A stretch of 49,053 nucleotides of DNA from positions 1 to 49,053 of the forward strand of contig SLCC01000035.1 of assembly GCA_007126035.1 (NCBI GenBank). Direction: 5' to 3'. Numbering within the stretch: the stretch's first letter is position 1; each line of letters starts with the position of its first letter. The notes below the pieces were generated by a model. It did no database searches. It had not been told where the DNA came from and saw only the letters and a list, made by a program, of their open reading frames with translations. Made by a program: the position numbers and the translations under genes. The stretch is from Gemmatimonadota bacterium. GTDB lineage: Bacteria; Gemmatimonadota; Gemmatimonadetes; Longimicrobiales; RSA9. Shown here piece by piece: positions 6,947-16,185 of this stretch.

Positions 6947-8755
6947 TCACCTGAAGGTAACGGTCTCCACCCACTCGTCCACTCGCCGCTCGAGCAGCGT
7001 CAGCGGCATGGCCCCGCCGGTGAGGACCACGTCGTGGAACTCCGCCAGGTCGAAGCTCTCGCCCAGCCTGGCCCGGGCCGCCTCCCGCAGCCCGAGGATC
7101 TTCAGCCGACCGACCATGTAGGCGGTGGCCTGGCCCGGCATGACTATGTAGCGCTCGATCTCGGCGACCACATCGCTCTCCGGGACACCGGTGTTCGCCG
7201 CCATGTAGTCGATTGCCTGCTCCCGGGTCCAGCGCTTGGCGTGGATACCCGTGTCAACAACCAGGCGGACGGCCCGGAAGAGCTGGGCGGCCAGGTAGCC
7301 GAGCCGGTCGTACGGGTCGTCCTGGAACCCGTGTTCCGCCGCCACCTGCTCGGCGTACAGGGCCCAGCCTTCCGTATAGGCGGTGAACGGCAGCACCCGC
7401 CGGAAGAAGGGCATGCCCGTCTGCTCCTGGGCCAAAGCCATCTGGAAATGATGGCCCGGGACCGCCTCGTGGTAGGCCAGCGTACGCATGGTGAAGCGGG
7501 CATGCTCCTCCACGTTGCGCAGGTTGGCCCAGAAGATTCCGGGACGGGATCCGTCCAGGGGCGGAGGCGTGTAATACGCGCCGGCCGTGTTGGCCTCCCG
7601 GAATACCGGCACCCGCTCGACCCGGACCGGAGCGGCTGGACGACTCCGGAACAGACCGTCCAGTCCCTGGCTGATCTCGTCGACCAGCTCCTGGTAGTGG
7701 GCCAGGATGGCGGCACGACCCTCCTCGGTATCCGGCCAGGTGAACCGATCGTCCCGGTGCAGCGCCTGCATGGCGGCGCCCAGGTCCGCGGCAGCGTAGC
7801 CCTCCGCCTCCAGGATCCCGCGCATCTCCGCCTGGATCCTGGCCACCTCCGACAGCCCCACACCGTGGATCTCCGCTGCGGTCATCGTAGTCGTCGTGTA
7901 GTGGCGCAGGAGATGGGCATAGTAGTCGTCGCCGGCGGGAAGCTTCCACACACCAGCGTCTGTGGTGGCGACGTTCTCCAGCCGCTCGAGCTCGCCGATC
8001 AGCCTCCGGTACGCCGGGTAGACCGTGCCCTCGACCTCCGCCAGCGACTCCGCTATCAGCCGCTCCCGCCGCTCGGCGGACAGATCGTCCAGTGCGGCGG
8101 TCGCCTCCACGAAATGGGTGTGGAGGACATGCTCCGCAGGCGACGACGCGACGAACTCCCGCACCTGGGCCAGAACCCGCTCGATGACGAAGCGAGGCGG
8201 GACCACCCCCAGCTCCTCCCGGTACCTGCCACCTTCCATCACCTGGTCCATGTAGTCGCCCACCGCCGACAGCCGGCGGACATAGTTCCGCGCGTCCCGG
8301 CGCCCGTTGATCTGGTGCACGTTCAGGAGGAAGTCGGGGAGGTTGGTCTGTTCCCCGAACATCTGGTTCACCGGGTAGTTGTGGAACATGAACCGGCTGC
8401 CATCCACCCCGTCCACCAGGAACCACTCCAGCACATCGTACGATAGAGGATCCCGGAGCCGGTCCCGGTCGTACGATCGGAGGATCGCCAGCTGCCGCTC
8501 CAGCCACCGGGCCTGCTCCTGCCGGAACTCCACCGACCGATCGTCCAGACGGTGCGAGTAGAAATCCAGCCGGGACGGCACCACACGCAACTGGGACATC
8601 AGCATGGGACTGTCGAGCCCCGCCTTCAAGAACGTCCGGCCATAAAAGTGCTCCACCGACCACGGCTTGAACCAGATCGTGGGTACGATGAAAGCGGCCA
8701 GGGCAAGGACAACGGCAGCGGAGAGTCCGAGGACCCATTTCCTGGTTCTGGTCAT
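6947..8755 (-). CDS. DUF885-family metallohydrolase, membrane-anchored or secreted
   Basis: This protein of about 602 residues belongs to the DUF885 family, putative zinc peptidases common in Gemmatimonadota, Acidobacteria and Proteobacteria. The N-terminus MTRTRKWVLGLSAAVVLALA is a signal peptide or anchor. The helical body ends in the metal site YHEAVPGHHFQ (HExxxGHH) followed 32 residues later by the EGWALY motif, both diagnostic of the family. I used the ATG at 8755 because the upstream in-frame extension lacks family similarity and would place a charged stretch before the signal peptide. The likely role is periplasmic peptide or ester hydrolysis. It is 67 bases upstream of the kamA-like gene on the same strand. 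Confidence 0.85.
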   Translation of the reverse strand: MTRTRKWVLGLSAAVVLALAAFIVPTIWFKPWSVEHFYGRTFLKAGLDSPMLMSQLRVVPSRLDFYSHRLDDRSVEFRQEQARWLERQLAILRSYDRDRLRDPLSYDVLEWFLVDGVDGSRFMFHNYPVNQMFGEQTNLPDFLLNVHQINGRRDARNYVRRLSAVGDYMDQVMEGGRYREELGVVPPRFVIERVLAQVREFVASSPAEHVLHTHFVEATAALDDLSAERRERLIAESLAEVEGTVYPAYRRLIGELERLENVATTDAGVWKLPAGDDYYAHLLRHYTTTTMTAAEIHGVGLSEVARIQAEMRGILEAEGYAAADLGAAMQALHRDDRFTWPDTEEGRAAILAHYQELVDEISQGLDGLFRSRPAAPVRVERVPVFREANTAGAYYTPPPLDGSRPGIFWANLRNVEEHARFTMRTLAYHEAVPGHHFQMALAQEQTGMPFFRRVLPFTAYTEGWALYAEQVAAEHGFQDDPYDRLGYLAAQLFRAVRLVVDTGIHAKRWTREQAIDYMAANTGVPESDVVAEIERYIVMPGQATAYMVGRLKILGLREAARARLGESFDLAEFHDVVLTGGAMPLTLLERRVDEWVETVTFR

Positions 8756-9023
8756 TGCGGCGCGTGGCAGAGGTGTGTAGGGACCTTTCGACGATCGCCG
8801 CCGGAAAGCTACGTGCGCGAGCGTGCCGTGACCAGTCGGGTTACCCCCATACCGCCACCCCACGGCGTGGAGATATGGTTCGACGTGGAAGTATCCGGTT
8901 CTCGAGGGACCACACGACGTCGATGGGGCCCGGGGGCAGCTGGCGACGGGCGCATCTGGTCAGGACCAGGTGCGGGCGGTAGTCTGTTCTTGATCCGTCA
9001 GGACAACATACAGGAGAAGACCC
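8756..9023. other. Divergent intergenic region between DUF885 and M28 genes
   Basis: The 268-base spacer should hold the two divergent promoters. A good ribosome-binding site (AGGAGAAGACCC) precedes the M28 start. No RNA gene, terminator or clear -35/-10 pair is visible. Confidence 0.4.
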
Positions 9024-11147
9024 ATGCAGCGCCGCATGATCCAAGCAGTCGCCGTCGTCGTCGCCACTCTCCTCGCGCTCCTGGTCGCGCCTGACGCCGG
9101 CACCGGCCAGGCCATCCCATTCGTCCCGGCCGACCAGGTTCGGCTGATAGGACAGGAGATATCGGGGGACGCGGCCTTCGAGCACATCCGTCACAACACG
9201 GCGTTCCATCGTCCTCGTGGCGGAGCTGACGGTCTCTGGGAAGTAGCGGAGTATTACGCGGAGAAGGCGCGGGAGGCGGGTCTGGTGGACGTGCGCCTGA
9301 TCCGGCAGCCGTACGGGATCCCGCCGTGGAACGCCCGTTTCGCCGATCTCTGGATCGAGGGTGCCGAGCCGGAGCGGATAGCCAGCACGATCCAGTCTCA
9401 ACTTCACCTGGCTGACTACAGCCGCGCGACGGACGTGACGGCGGAGCTGGTGGACGTCGGTGCGGGCAGCTCGGGGGACTACGAGGGTGTGGAGGTAGCT
9501 GGCCGGATCGTGCTGACGTACGGCCCGCTGGCGGCGGTGATGCGGGAGGCGGTCGGCAATCGTGGTGCTCTTGGAGTGGTCTGGTATCCGAGTCCGTTCT
9601 TCGAGGGGACGGGCACGGTGCCGCCGGGGTTCGACCGGCCTGATCAGCTCCGGTGGATCTCGGTCCCTTCAATTGGCACTGCCGATTACGAGCCCACGTT
9701 TGCGTTTGGTGTGTCACTGCGGCAGGGTATCGCGCTGAGGAACCGTCTGGAGCGGGCGAGGGAGCCGGTGCTGGTGCGGGCGTTGGTGGACGCGGGTTTC
9801 GACTCGTCGCAGGGCAGTGAGCCGTGGCAGGTGATGGTGGAGGCGCACATCCGTGGCACGGAGCCGGGCATCGCTCAGGACGTCATGCTGACGGGCCACA
9901 TCCAGGAGGAGAAGTTCTCGGCGAACGACAACGCCAGCGGGTCGGCCACGATTTTGGAGATCGGGCGGGCCTTGACCAAGCTGATCGAGGAGGGCCGCCT
10001 CCCACGTCCCCGGCGCGACATCCGGTTCTGGTGGGTCACGGAGTTCTCGAGCCAGCGTCAGTACTTCGCCGATCACCCCGAGGCGCATCACCGGATGTGG
10101 GTGAACGTGAACCAGGACATGGTGGGAGCGGACCAGTCGCAGGACGTGGGTCGGAAGCAGAACATCACCCGTCTTCCCGCCAGCCGGTTCCACTTCCTGA
10201 ACGACGTGACGGAGACGGTGATCGAGCACATGGTGGTGGGCAACACGTACGAGATCGCCCAGAGCCAGGCCGGTCATCCCGGTTATCCCTGGCCGCATCT
10301 GTCGAAGCTGGGCAGCAGGTTCAGGTACAACGCTGAGATGGTCTTCTACCACCGGAACACGGACCACACGGCGTTCAACGAGGCCCCCATCGGCGTGCCC
10401 GGCGTCACGTTCACGAACATGCCGGACCGTTACATCCATTCCAGCGACGACGACCTGTGGAACGTGGACCCGACGCAGCTGGGTCGTAACGCGGTGGCGG
10501 CGGCGCTCATCGCGTACGCCATGGCGAACGCCGACGCGGAGTCGGCCCCGGCCCTGACGGCGGTGACGGTGGGTCGCGGCGCGGAGCGACTGGGCCGGAA
10601 CCTGCGCCTGGGGATGAGCTGGATCGCGTCGTCGTCTGATCCCGTGCGTGCGTACCACGACGCGGTGGACCAGGTCTGGTACGCGGCGGAGCGGGAGCGT
10701 CGGGCGATCCGTTCGCTGGAGGAGGTCGGCGGTGGCGCGGCGGTCCCGGTGTCCGAGCTGCTGGGCCAGGTTGGTCGGAAGGAAGAGCAGGCGGTGCGTA
10801 GCCTGGCGGTCGCGTACCGTCAGGCCACTGGCTCGTCGGATCTCCCGTCCCGGCCGGCGTCCGCGGCGGATGACGAGCTGCATGGGGTCAGGCCGGTCCC
10901 GGTGGGTGGTCCCCGGGAGTTCCTGACCGGTCGGCGTCGCATAGGCGGTGTCCCGGGCCTCCACGGCATCATGGCGGAGGAGATCCTGAGCCTGGTGGAC
11001 GGCGATCGGACTGGCGCCGAGATCTACCGCACGGTGGCGGCGCAGGCCCGGGAGGCGGGGCCCCACTACTACGGCACGGTGTCTCCCGAGGCTGTGCGCA
11101 GGTACCTGGAGAACGCGGCGGCGGCGGGGCTGATCCGACTGGACTGA
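9024..11147 (+). CDS. Secreted M28-family peptidase with PA-like insert and C-terminal extension
   Basis: This 707-residue exported metallopeptidase starts with a signal peptide (hydrophobic residues 7-22, cleavage near GTGQA). A protease-associated-like segment (VDVGAGSSGDYEGVEVAGRI, around residues 140-200) precedes the M28 core. Metal ligands visible are H292 (TGHIQEEK), the Asp of SANDNASG, the Asp of NQDMVG and the His of YIHSSDDD. The normal adjacent Glu-Glu pair is TE at residue 340 (WWVTEFSS), so either the general base or a zinc ligand is replaced. Residues after about 520 form a helical region ending in a small winged-helix-like segment (LVDGDRTGAEIYRTVA). Family is confident; catalytic competence is uncertain. 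Confidence 0.85.
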   Translation: MQRRMIQAVAVVVATLLALLVAPDAGTGQAIPFVPADQVRLIGQEISGDAAFEHIRHNTAFHRPRGGADGLWEVAEYYAEKAREAGLVDVRLIRQPYGIPPWNARFADLWIEGAEPERIASTIQSQLHLADYSRATDVTAELVDVGAGSSGDYEGVEVAGRIVLTYGPLAAVMREAVGNRGALGVVWYPSPFFEGTGTVPPGFDRPDQLRWISVPSIGTADYEPTFAFGVSLRQGIALRNRLERAREPVLVRALVDAGFDSSQGSEPWQVMVEAHIRGTEPGIAQDVMLTGHIQEEKFSANDNASGSATILEIGRALTKLIEEGRLPRPRRDIRFWWVTEFSSQRQYFADHPEAHHRMWVNVNQDMVGADQSQDVGRKQNITRLPASRFHFLNDVTETVIEHMVVGNTYEIAQSQAGHPGYPWPHLSKLGSRFRYNAEMVFYHRNTDHTAFNEAPIGVPGVTFTNMPDRYIHSSDDDLWNVDPTQLGRNAVAAALIAYAMANADAESAPALTAVTVGRGAERLGRNLRLGMSWIASSSDPVRAYHDAVDQVWYAAERERRAIRSLEEVGGGAAVPVSELLGQVGRKEEQAVRSLAVAYRQATGSSDLPSRPASAADDELHGVRPVPVGGPREFLTGRRRIGGVPGLHGIMAEEILSLVDGDRTGAEIYRTVAAQAREAGPHYYGTVSPEAVRRYLENAAAAGLIRLD

Positions 11148-11246
11148 GCCATCCGCCGTGGTGATCCCGGGTTCATGGAACTTGCGACGCTGGGGCATGG
11201 GTGAAGCGCGTCGAGCGCGCCGCGGACCTATCGTAGCGGAGGATTC

Positions 11247-11606
11247 ATGATGTACCGGAGATTCGACGACGGCAACAGCCAGGTCCTGGCCTACCGTCTG
11301 AGCGGCAAGGTCACGGACGACGAGGTAGAGGAGATCAAGCGGGAGCTGAGCCAGGTGGTGGACACCCGGGGCAAGGCCCGTCTCCTGGTGGAGCTGGGTG
11401 ACCTGGCGGCGCCGGAGCCGTCTGCCGTCTGGGAGGACCTCAAGGCCACCCCCACCTATGTCAAGGACGTGGAGCGGTTCGCCATCGTCGGTGACAGACG
11501 CTGGCACGAGTGGGCCGCGGCGCTGTCGGACAAGCTGACCGCCGCTGACTCGGAGTTCTTCGAGTCAGCCCGGCTGGACGAGGCCTGGGACTGGATCCGT
11601 AGCTGA
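11247..11606 (+). CDS. SpoIIAA-like (STAS-fold) protein
   Basis: This 119-residue soluble protein matches the SpoIIAA-like group (PF11964, DUF3478), a STAS-related fold of unknown role. Visible features are LSGKVTDDEVEEIKREL at the N-terminus, a central RLLVELGDL strand, then RFAIVGDRRWHEWAAAL and a C-terminal ARLDEAWDWI helix, all typical of the family. It lies 99 bases after the M28 gene, preceded by CGGAGG, and is followed by a strong intrinsic terminator. Confidence 0.8.
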   Translation: MMYRRFDDGNSQVLAYRLSGKVTDDEVEEIKRELSQVVDTRGKARLLVELGDLAAPEPSAVWEDLKATPTYVKDVERFAIVGDRRWHEWAAALSDKLTAADSEFFESARLDEAWDWIRS

Positions 11607-11633
11607 GCCGCAACTCTGGTTCAGGCAAGATGA

Positions 11634-11679
11634 CAGCCGCGAGGCTGGTCCGAATGCCCTCCTCGCGGCTGCGTCTTTT
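11634..11679 (+). terminator. Intrinsic terminator after the SpoIIAA-like gene
   Basis: An 11-bp perfect stem (CAGCCGCGAGG / CCTCGCGGCTG) with a 16-base loop is followed by CGTCTTTT. It ends the plus-strand transcript and lies 50 bases before the stop of the convergent minus-strand gene. Confidence 0.85.
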
Positions 11680-11728
11680 GCTACACGAATGGCGCCCTGG
11701 CGCCTTCCCTGGCCTGGTGCCCGGGTGG

Positions 11729-12865
11729 TCAGTCGTCCTGGTTCCGGTTCCGCGGCTGTGCTCGCCGGGGCTCGGCGGTCCGGGTGCCGCTACCGCTGGT
11801 GGCGGCGGGCTGGGACGAGCCGCCCCGTCGGGGTGCCCTGGCCGCGGCCCCTGAAGGCTGGCTGCCCGAGGACCCCGATGAGGCGCCCGGTCGCGTATAG
11901 CCCTGTCCCCGCACTGCGGTCAGCCGGTCGAAGCGGCTGCGGGGCTGGACCACGACCACGGTGGGCCGGTAGTAACCCCAGCCACGGCCCCAGTAGCCCC
12001 AGCCCCCGTACGGGTCCCAGTACCCGGGGTACATACCAGGGCGACGGACGGGCATCCGGGCGCGGGGGTAGTAGGGCTCGTCCCGGGCCACGGCGAAGCG
12101 CTCGGGATAGGCAACCGCGACCGCCACGTCGATGACCTCTTCGGAGACGCCTGCATCTGCCAACCGGAGCAGGCCCTGCGCGTCCAGATACAGCGGCTGT
12201 AGCTGCTCGGCGATCCAGACCCTGACCGCCTCGGCGTCGGTGCGCTGGTAGGCCTCGATGATGTCGTCCACGCTGATGGGGTCGGCGGCCACGGCACGGG
12301 CGGCGGCTATGACGCCCCTGCGGCTGTCGACCTCCGCCAGTATCTCCGCCTGTCCCAGTGCCTGGACGCGGGCACGTGGTGCCGGCTCGTAGCGCTGCAT
12401 CCACGCCGTGGTGCGACCCCGCACCTCCATGGCCTGGGCCTCGATCCAGCGGTCCTGGTCCAGCATGGCGATGAGCCCGCGACTGGCCCGCGGCGCGTCG
12501 CCGGGGCAGGTGCGCTCCGCCTCCAGATAGACCCGGGCGCCGTCGTGGGAGAACTCGGCCTGCTCGGTGCCGGGACAGCCGCCCACAGTCGAGTGACGGG
12601 GCACGCCGTCGGCGACCAGGTGGCGCCTTTCCACGATCCCTTCCTCGGAGACGGTCAGCATCAGGATGCCGCCGCCGGGGGCTGGCCGCACGCATGTGAG
12701 CGGCGCGTCGGCGGGCGCGTCCAGCGCCTGCCAGCAGCCCAGCCAGGGTAGCCATTCATCGGCCATGGGGTCCTGGGCAGCCGCCGGTTGTGACACCGCC
12801 CCTACGAGGATCGCCGAGAACACTAGCGCTGACGCGCCCTTCAAACTTCTGCGTAGCTCGCTCAT
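11729..12865 (-). CDS. Exported protein of unknown function, Tyr/Gly-rich C-terminus
   Basis: This 378-residue protein has an N-terminal signal peptide (cleavage near PAAAQD). The first half contains a compact domain with four Cys (LGCWQAL, LTCVRP, GGCPGTE, ERTCPGD) that could form two disulfides. The middle is helical (ISVDDIIEAYQRTDAEAVRVW). The C-terminal third is low-complexity: PGMYPGYWDPYGGWGYWGRG, then Ser/Pro/Arg-rich residues. No catalytic motif is recognised. Only 15 bases separate it from the upstream barrel gene, and it has its own AGGAAGAGAG ribosome-binding site, so the two are likely one operon. A cell-surface or envelope role is inferred from export and context. Confidence 0.7.
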   Translation of the reverse strand: MSELRRSLKGASALVFSAILVGAVSQPAAAQDPMADEWLPWLGCWQALDAPADAPLTCVRPAPGGGILMLTVSEEGIVERRHLVADGVPRHSTVGGCPGTEQAEFSHDGARVYLEAERTCPGDAPRASRGLIAMLDQDRWIEAQAMEVRGRTTAWMQRYEPAPRARVQALGQAEILAEVDSRRGVIAAARAVAADPISVDDIIEAYQRTDAEAVRVWIAEQLQPLYLDAQGLLRLADAGVSEEVIDVAVAVAYPERFAVARDEPYYPRARMPVRRPGMYPGYWDPYGGWGYWGRGWGYYRPTVVVVQPRSRFDRLTAVRGQGYTRPGASSGSSGSQPSGAAARAPRRGGSSQPAATSGSGTRTAEPRRAQPRNRNQDD

Positions 12866-12880
12866 GGCGTACTCTCTTCC

Positions 12881-13651
12881 TCAGAACCTGGTGGCGATGC
12901 CGATCGTGGCGCGGTGGCCGGCGAGATCGAACGGCTCGAACCCGCGGAAGTCGCGCGCGTCCACCGGCGCCGTACCCCAATAGTAACGGTACTCGCCGCG
13001 CAGGGCGAGGCGCGGTGTGAGGGTGATCTCGAGCCCTGCCAGGGCATGCAGGCTGCCACCGTTGCCGCTGGTACGGAGTGTTCCCGTGACGATCTCCGGC
13101 CCCAACGGGTCATCGATGGTCGTGTAGTCGATGAAGTCGCCGTACTGCTCGAAGCTGTACCAGGCGATGCCGCCACCACCGCCTACGAAGGCGGACCAGC
13201 GTGCGGGCACCCAGGCGTGGGTCCCGACGGTGTGGCCCCGATCCAGCAGATAGACCCTGCCGCTGGCGTTGAGGCGGGTCCAGCCGAACTCGGTGGTCTG
13301 TTCGATGGGCCAGCCGTCCTCGACCCAGTCAAGGAGCTCCGAGTGGCGGGTGGCCCTGGCGCCCTCGACACCGAGCACCACGTCCAGGTGGTTGGTCAGG
13401 CTGAAAGCCAGGTCGGCGCCCAGCAACGGCGCGTCGAAATCGCCCTGCTGGATGGTCATCTCCTCCCGGACGTGGTCGAAGATGTCGCTGCCCTCACGGG
13501 GCATGGACCAGCCGCCGTAGAGTCCTATGGATATGCTCGGACGGGAGAACAGGAAATCGGGGGCCTGGGCGGACGTCAGTGCGGTGGTCGAAACGAGCAG
13601 CGCCAACGTCAACGCCAGACCGCGCAAGACGATTCGGATCGGTTCGGTCAT
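12881..13651 (-). CDS. Outer-membrane beta-barrel protein
   Basis: This 256-residue OmpA/OmpW-like barrel has a signal peptide (cleavage near TSAQA) followed by alternating amphipathic strands. The first strand is SISIGLYGGWSMP and the last, HRATIGIATRF, ends in the C-terminal Phe needed for BAM recognition. Segments such as LRGEYRYYWG are typical transmembrane strands. GGAGG lies five bases before the ATG. It is the first gene of a likely two-gene operon with the exported protein downstream. Specific function is unknown. Confidence 0.8.
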   Translation of the reverse strand: MTEPIRIVLRGLALTLALLVSTTALTSAQAPDFLFSRPSISIGLYGGWSMPREGSDIFDHVREEMTIQQGDFDAPLLGADLAFSLTNHLDVVLGVEGARATRHSELLDWVEDGWPIEQTTEFGWTRLNASGRVYLLDRGHTVGTHAWVPARWSAFVGGGGGIAWYSFEQYGDFIDYTTIDDPLGPEIVTGTLRTSGNGGSLHALAGLEITLTPRLALRGEYRYYWGTAPVDARDFRGFEPFDLAGHRATIGIATRF

Positions 13652-13732
13652 ACGGGCCTCCAGCTGATGAGGGCGAGCCTCTGCCGCGCGCCCCTTGAAT
13701 CCTCTACAGCCGCTCCAGTGCCCGTGTTCCCC

Positions 13733-15106
13733 TCAGTCGCCGGTTCCCGGTGACTCCTGCGCCCTCTCCCGCTCTTGCGCCTCAACGGCGGCCCCGGCCT
13801 TCTCGGCCCGGGCCTCCTCCTTCTCCTCCTCCTCCGGCTCCACGGCGGCCGTCTCCTCGTAGGGCATGATCAGGCGTAGCGGCGGCTGGGCGAAGACGTA
13901 GTCGGCGGCCCAGTTCAGCATGACGCCGAGTCGGTTGCGGAAGCCGACGAGCTTGCCCACGTGGACCAGGGCCCAGGCGGGCCAGGCGGGCATACCCGTC
14001 AGGGTCCGGCCTTTCAGCTCCACCACGGCACGAGTCCTCCCGACGGCGGCCATGTAGCCAAGGTCCCGGTACGAGAACGGCTCGAGCGGCTCGCCGCGGA
14101 TCTCACGGAGGATGTTCTCGGCGGCGTGGCGTCCCCCCTGGATGGCGCCCTGTGCCACCATGGGCACCGGCTCGCCATCGGATTCCACTTGAGCCATGTC
14201 ACCCACCACGAAGGTGCTGCTGTCGTCGGGGCTCCGGAGGAATGCGTCCACGGGCACCGTCGCCTTCTTGGTCACGGGCAGGCCGCACGCCTCCGCCAGA
14301 GGGTTGCCCTTCACGCCGGCGGCCCAGACCACGGCGTCCGACGAGATCTCCTGTCCGCCCTTCAGCTTGATGGAGGTCGGGGTCACCTCCTCCACCATCT
14401 CGCCCGTCCTGACGTGGACGCCGAGCTTGTCGAGTCGCTTCTCAGTGTACCTGCTGGCCTTTTCGCTGAAGGTGGGCAGCAGGCGGTCCAGGGCTTCCAC
14501 GATGATGATCCGGACCTCGGCCATGTCCAGGTCGGGGAAGTCCCGGGAGAGCGGCTTCCGTACCAGCTCCGCCAGCGCCCCCGCCAGCTCCACTCCCGTG
14601 GGGCCACCGCCGACGATCACGAAGGTGAGCAGGCCTCGCCGCTTTCGGGGGCTGGCCGCCGCGGCCGCTCGCTCCACGCGGTTCAGGATCCAGTTCCGCA
14701 CCGCAAGGGCGTGATGGACCGTCTTGAATGGCAGGGCATGCTCCCGGGCGCCGGTCACGCCCAGGTAATTGGTCTGGCTGCCCGGCGCCAGGACCAGGTA
14801 GTCGTAGGGGACCTGGATCCCGTTGCCGGTCACCACCTTCCGCTCCCGGTCCAGGCGGTCCACCCGCATCATCCCGAACTGTATGTTCTCCTTGCCCCGG
14901 AAGATGGCCCGGACCGGGTGCACGATGTCGCTGGCCTCGATCTGCGCCGCGCCCACCTGGTAGAGGAGGGGCAGGAAGGCGTGGTAGTTGTTCCGGTCCA
15001 GCACCACCACCTCCACCTCCTCGCCAGCCAGCCCCTTCGCCACCTGGAGCCCCGCGAAACCCGCACCCACCACCACCACCCGGGGCCGCTCTCCTCGATC
15101 AGTCAT
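13733..15106 (-). CDS. ndh: Type II NADH:quinone oxidoreductase (NDH-2)
   Basis: This single-subunit FAD enzyme oxidises NADH with quinone reduction at the membrane without pumping protons. The first dinucleotide fold VVVVGAGFAGLQVAKGL binds FAD, and VIVGGGPTGVELAGALAEL, near residue 165, binds NADH. FLPLLYQVGAAQIEASDI and the family GDMAQVESDG motif are also present. The C-terminus has a membrane-associating segment followed by an unusual 40-residue Glu/Lys/Ala-rich tail (VEPEEEEKEEARAEKAG). The start at 15106 follows AAGGAGGT; the 12 extra upstream codons do not belong. It is a monocistronic-looking gene. Confidence 0.88.
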   Translation of the reverse strand: MTDRGERPRVVVVGAGFAGLQVAKGLAGEEVEVVVLDRNNYHAFLPLLYQVGAAQIEASDIVHPVRAIFRGKENIQFGMMRVDRLDRERKVVTGNGIQVPYDYLVLAPGSQTNYLGVTGAREHALPFKTVHHALAVRNWILNRVERAAAAASPRKRRGLLTFVIVGGGPTGVELAGALAELVRKPLSRDFPDLDMAEVRIIIVEALDRLLPTFSEKASRYTEKRLDKLGVHVRTGEMVEEVTPTSIKLKGGQEISSDAVVWAAGVKGNPLAEACGLPVTKKATVPVDAFLRSPDDSSTFVVGDMAQVESDGEPVPMVAQGAIQGGRHAAENILREIRGEPLEPFSYRDLGYMAAVGRTRAVVELKGRTLTGMPAWPAWALVHVGKLVGFRNRLGVMLNWAADYVFAQPPLRLIMPYEETAAVEPEEEEKEEARAEKAGAAVEAQERERAQESPGTGD

Positions 15107-15227
15107 GCGCACACCTCCTTGACTCGCTGGATCCAGGTCCACGCCTGCACGATCCGATCCGCAGGATAGCGTCCGCGAGTGAGTGCCAGTATTGAGAGGC
15201 GGGGCCTGCGGGGGCCCGCAGGGCGGC

Positions 15228-16046
15228 TCAGCTGTTGGCGGCGTTCGGCGCGGCCCGCAGCGAGATCTCCTCAGCCGCTGCGGCTGGCGATGTGGCCTCC
15301 AGCAGAGCCTGCTTCCGGCGGCGCGCCACCTCGGCTCTCACGGCCTCGGGGGTGCCCGGCGCGATGGGGGTGTGGATGTCCCGGCGGCGGGTGATGTCGC
15401 GAATGACCGCATCGGTGAACGGTCCGTCCTCGGCCGTCCGTTCCGCCACGTACCGGGCGATGTCCAGGCTCTCTACCCGTAGCTCCAGGGGCTTGAACAG
15501 CCGGGGGTAGCTGGCCCCGGGTGGGAATACGTGGTGCAGACCGCCACTGTAGGCCAGGATCATGCGACCCCGCCCCAGCGCCTGGAGAACTTCGGCGATG
15601 CCAGGCTTCACGGTCATGGCGTCGCCCCGCTTGTCCCGGCCGTCGGGTCGCATCATGCGGCCCTCGGGGCACATGGCCACAATGGCCTGCGGGTCGTCCA
15701 CCTGCTCCATGACCCTGGCCCAGCTGTTGTCACGACGACGGGTGATGGGCACGGAGTTCGCCACCACCAGGCGGAAGAGGCGGCCTGCCACGGGGCGCGC
15801 CATGGTCTCGTCCGCGATGGGCGCCACACCATGCCGGGCCATGCGCCGCAGCATCCTGTCAGGCACGGCTGGCAGGTAGATGGGCTCCGCCAGACTCGTG
15901 TGGTGGAGGATGGCGATGAGCCGGACATCCTCCCACGGGTCCTCCGGCACGTCGCCCACCCATTCGATGGCGGCGCTCCACAAGCTACGGCTTGCGAACC
16001 GCCCCAACAGCAGGATCAGGTATGTCAGCCAGGTTGGTCGGCGCAT
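15228..16046 (-). CDS. PlsC-like lysophospholipid/glycerolipid acyltransferase family protein
   Basis: This acyltransferase-fold protein of about 272 residues contains HHTSLAEP, the H-x4-acidic catalytic motif (Glu in place of Asp), and MCPEGRM, matching the FPEGT substrate motif of 1-acylglycerol-phosphate acyltransferases. The N-terminus (WLTYLILLLGRFAS) may associate with the membrane. Two starts are plausible: ATG 16046, used here, and ATG 16097. A TTGACA at 16079-16084 (minus strand) would lie inside the longer version, which favours the shorter start, but neither has a strong ribosome-binding site. The substrate could be lysophosphatidate or another acyl acceptor. Confidence 0.7.
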   Translation of the reverse strand: MRRPTWLTYLILLLGRFASRSLWSAAIEWVGDVPEDPWEDVRLIAILHHTSLAEPIYLPAVPDRMLRRMARHGVAPIADETMARPVAGRLFRLVVANSVPITRRRDNSWARVMEQVDDPQAIVAMCPEGRMMRPDGRDKRGDAMTVKPGIAEVLQALGRGRMILAYSGGLHHVFPPGASYPRLFKPLELRVESLDIARYVAERTAEDGPFTDAVIRDITRRRDIHTPIAPGTPEAVRAEVARRRKQALLEATSPAAAAEEISLRAAPNAANS

Positions 16047-16185
16047 AACTCCATAAGTCGACGGTACGGGCGCGCGCTTGTCAAGATCTGCTTCCATCAG
16101 CAAGCACAGGTATACCGCCGAGCGGCCAGAACGATCCTTGCGTCGGGGACGGTGATCTGTCCACACACAACAAGGGCGAGGCACG

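Noticed and set aside
8841-9407. Minus-strand open frame containing a 2H-phosphoesterase-like RPHLVLTR word
   Set aside because: It is mostly antisense to the well-supported M28 gene, has no matching first HxT motif or ribosome-binding site, and the rest of its sequence looks random.
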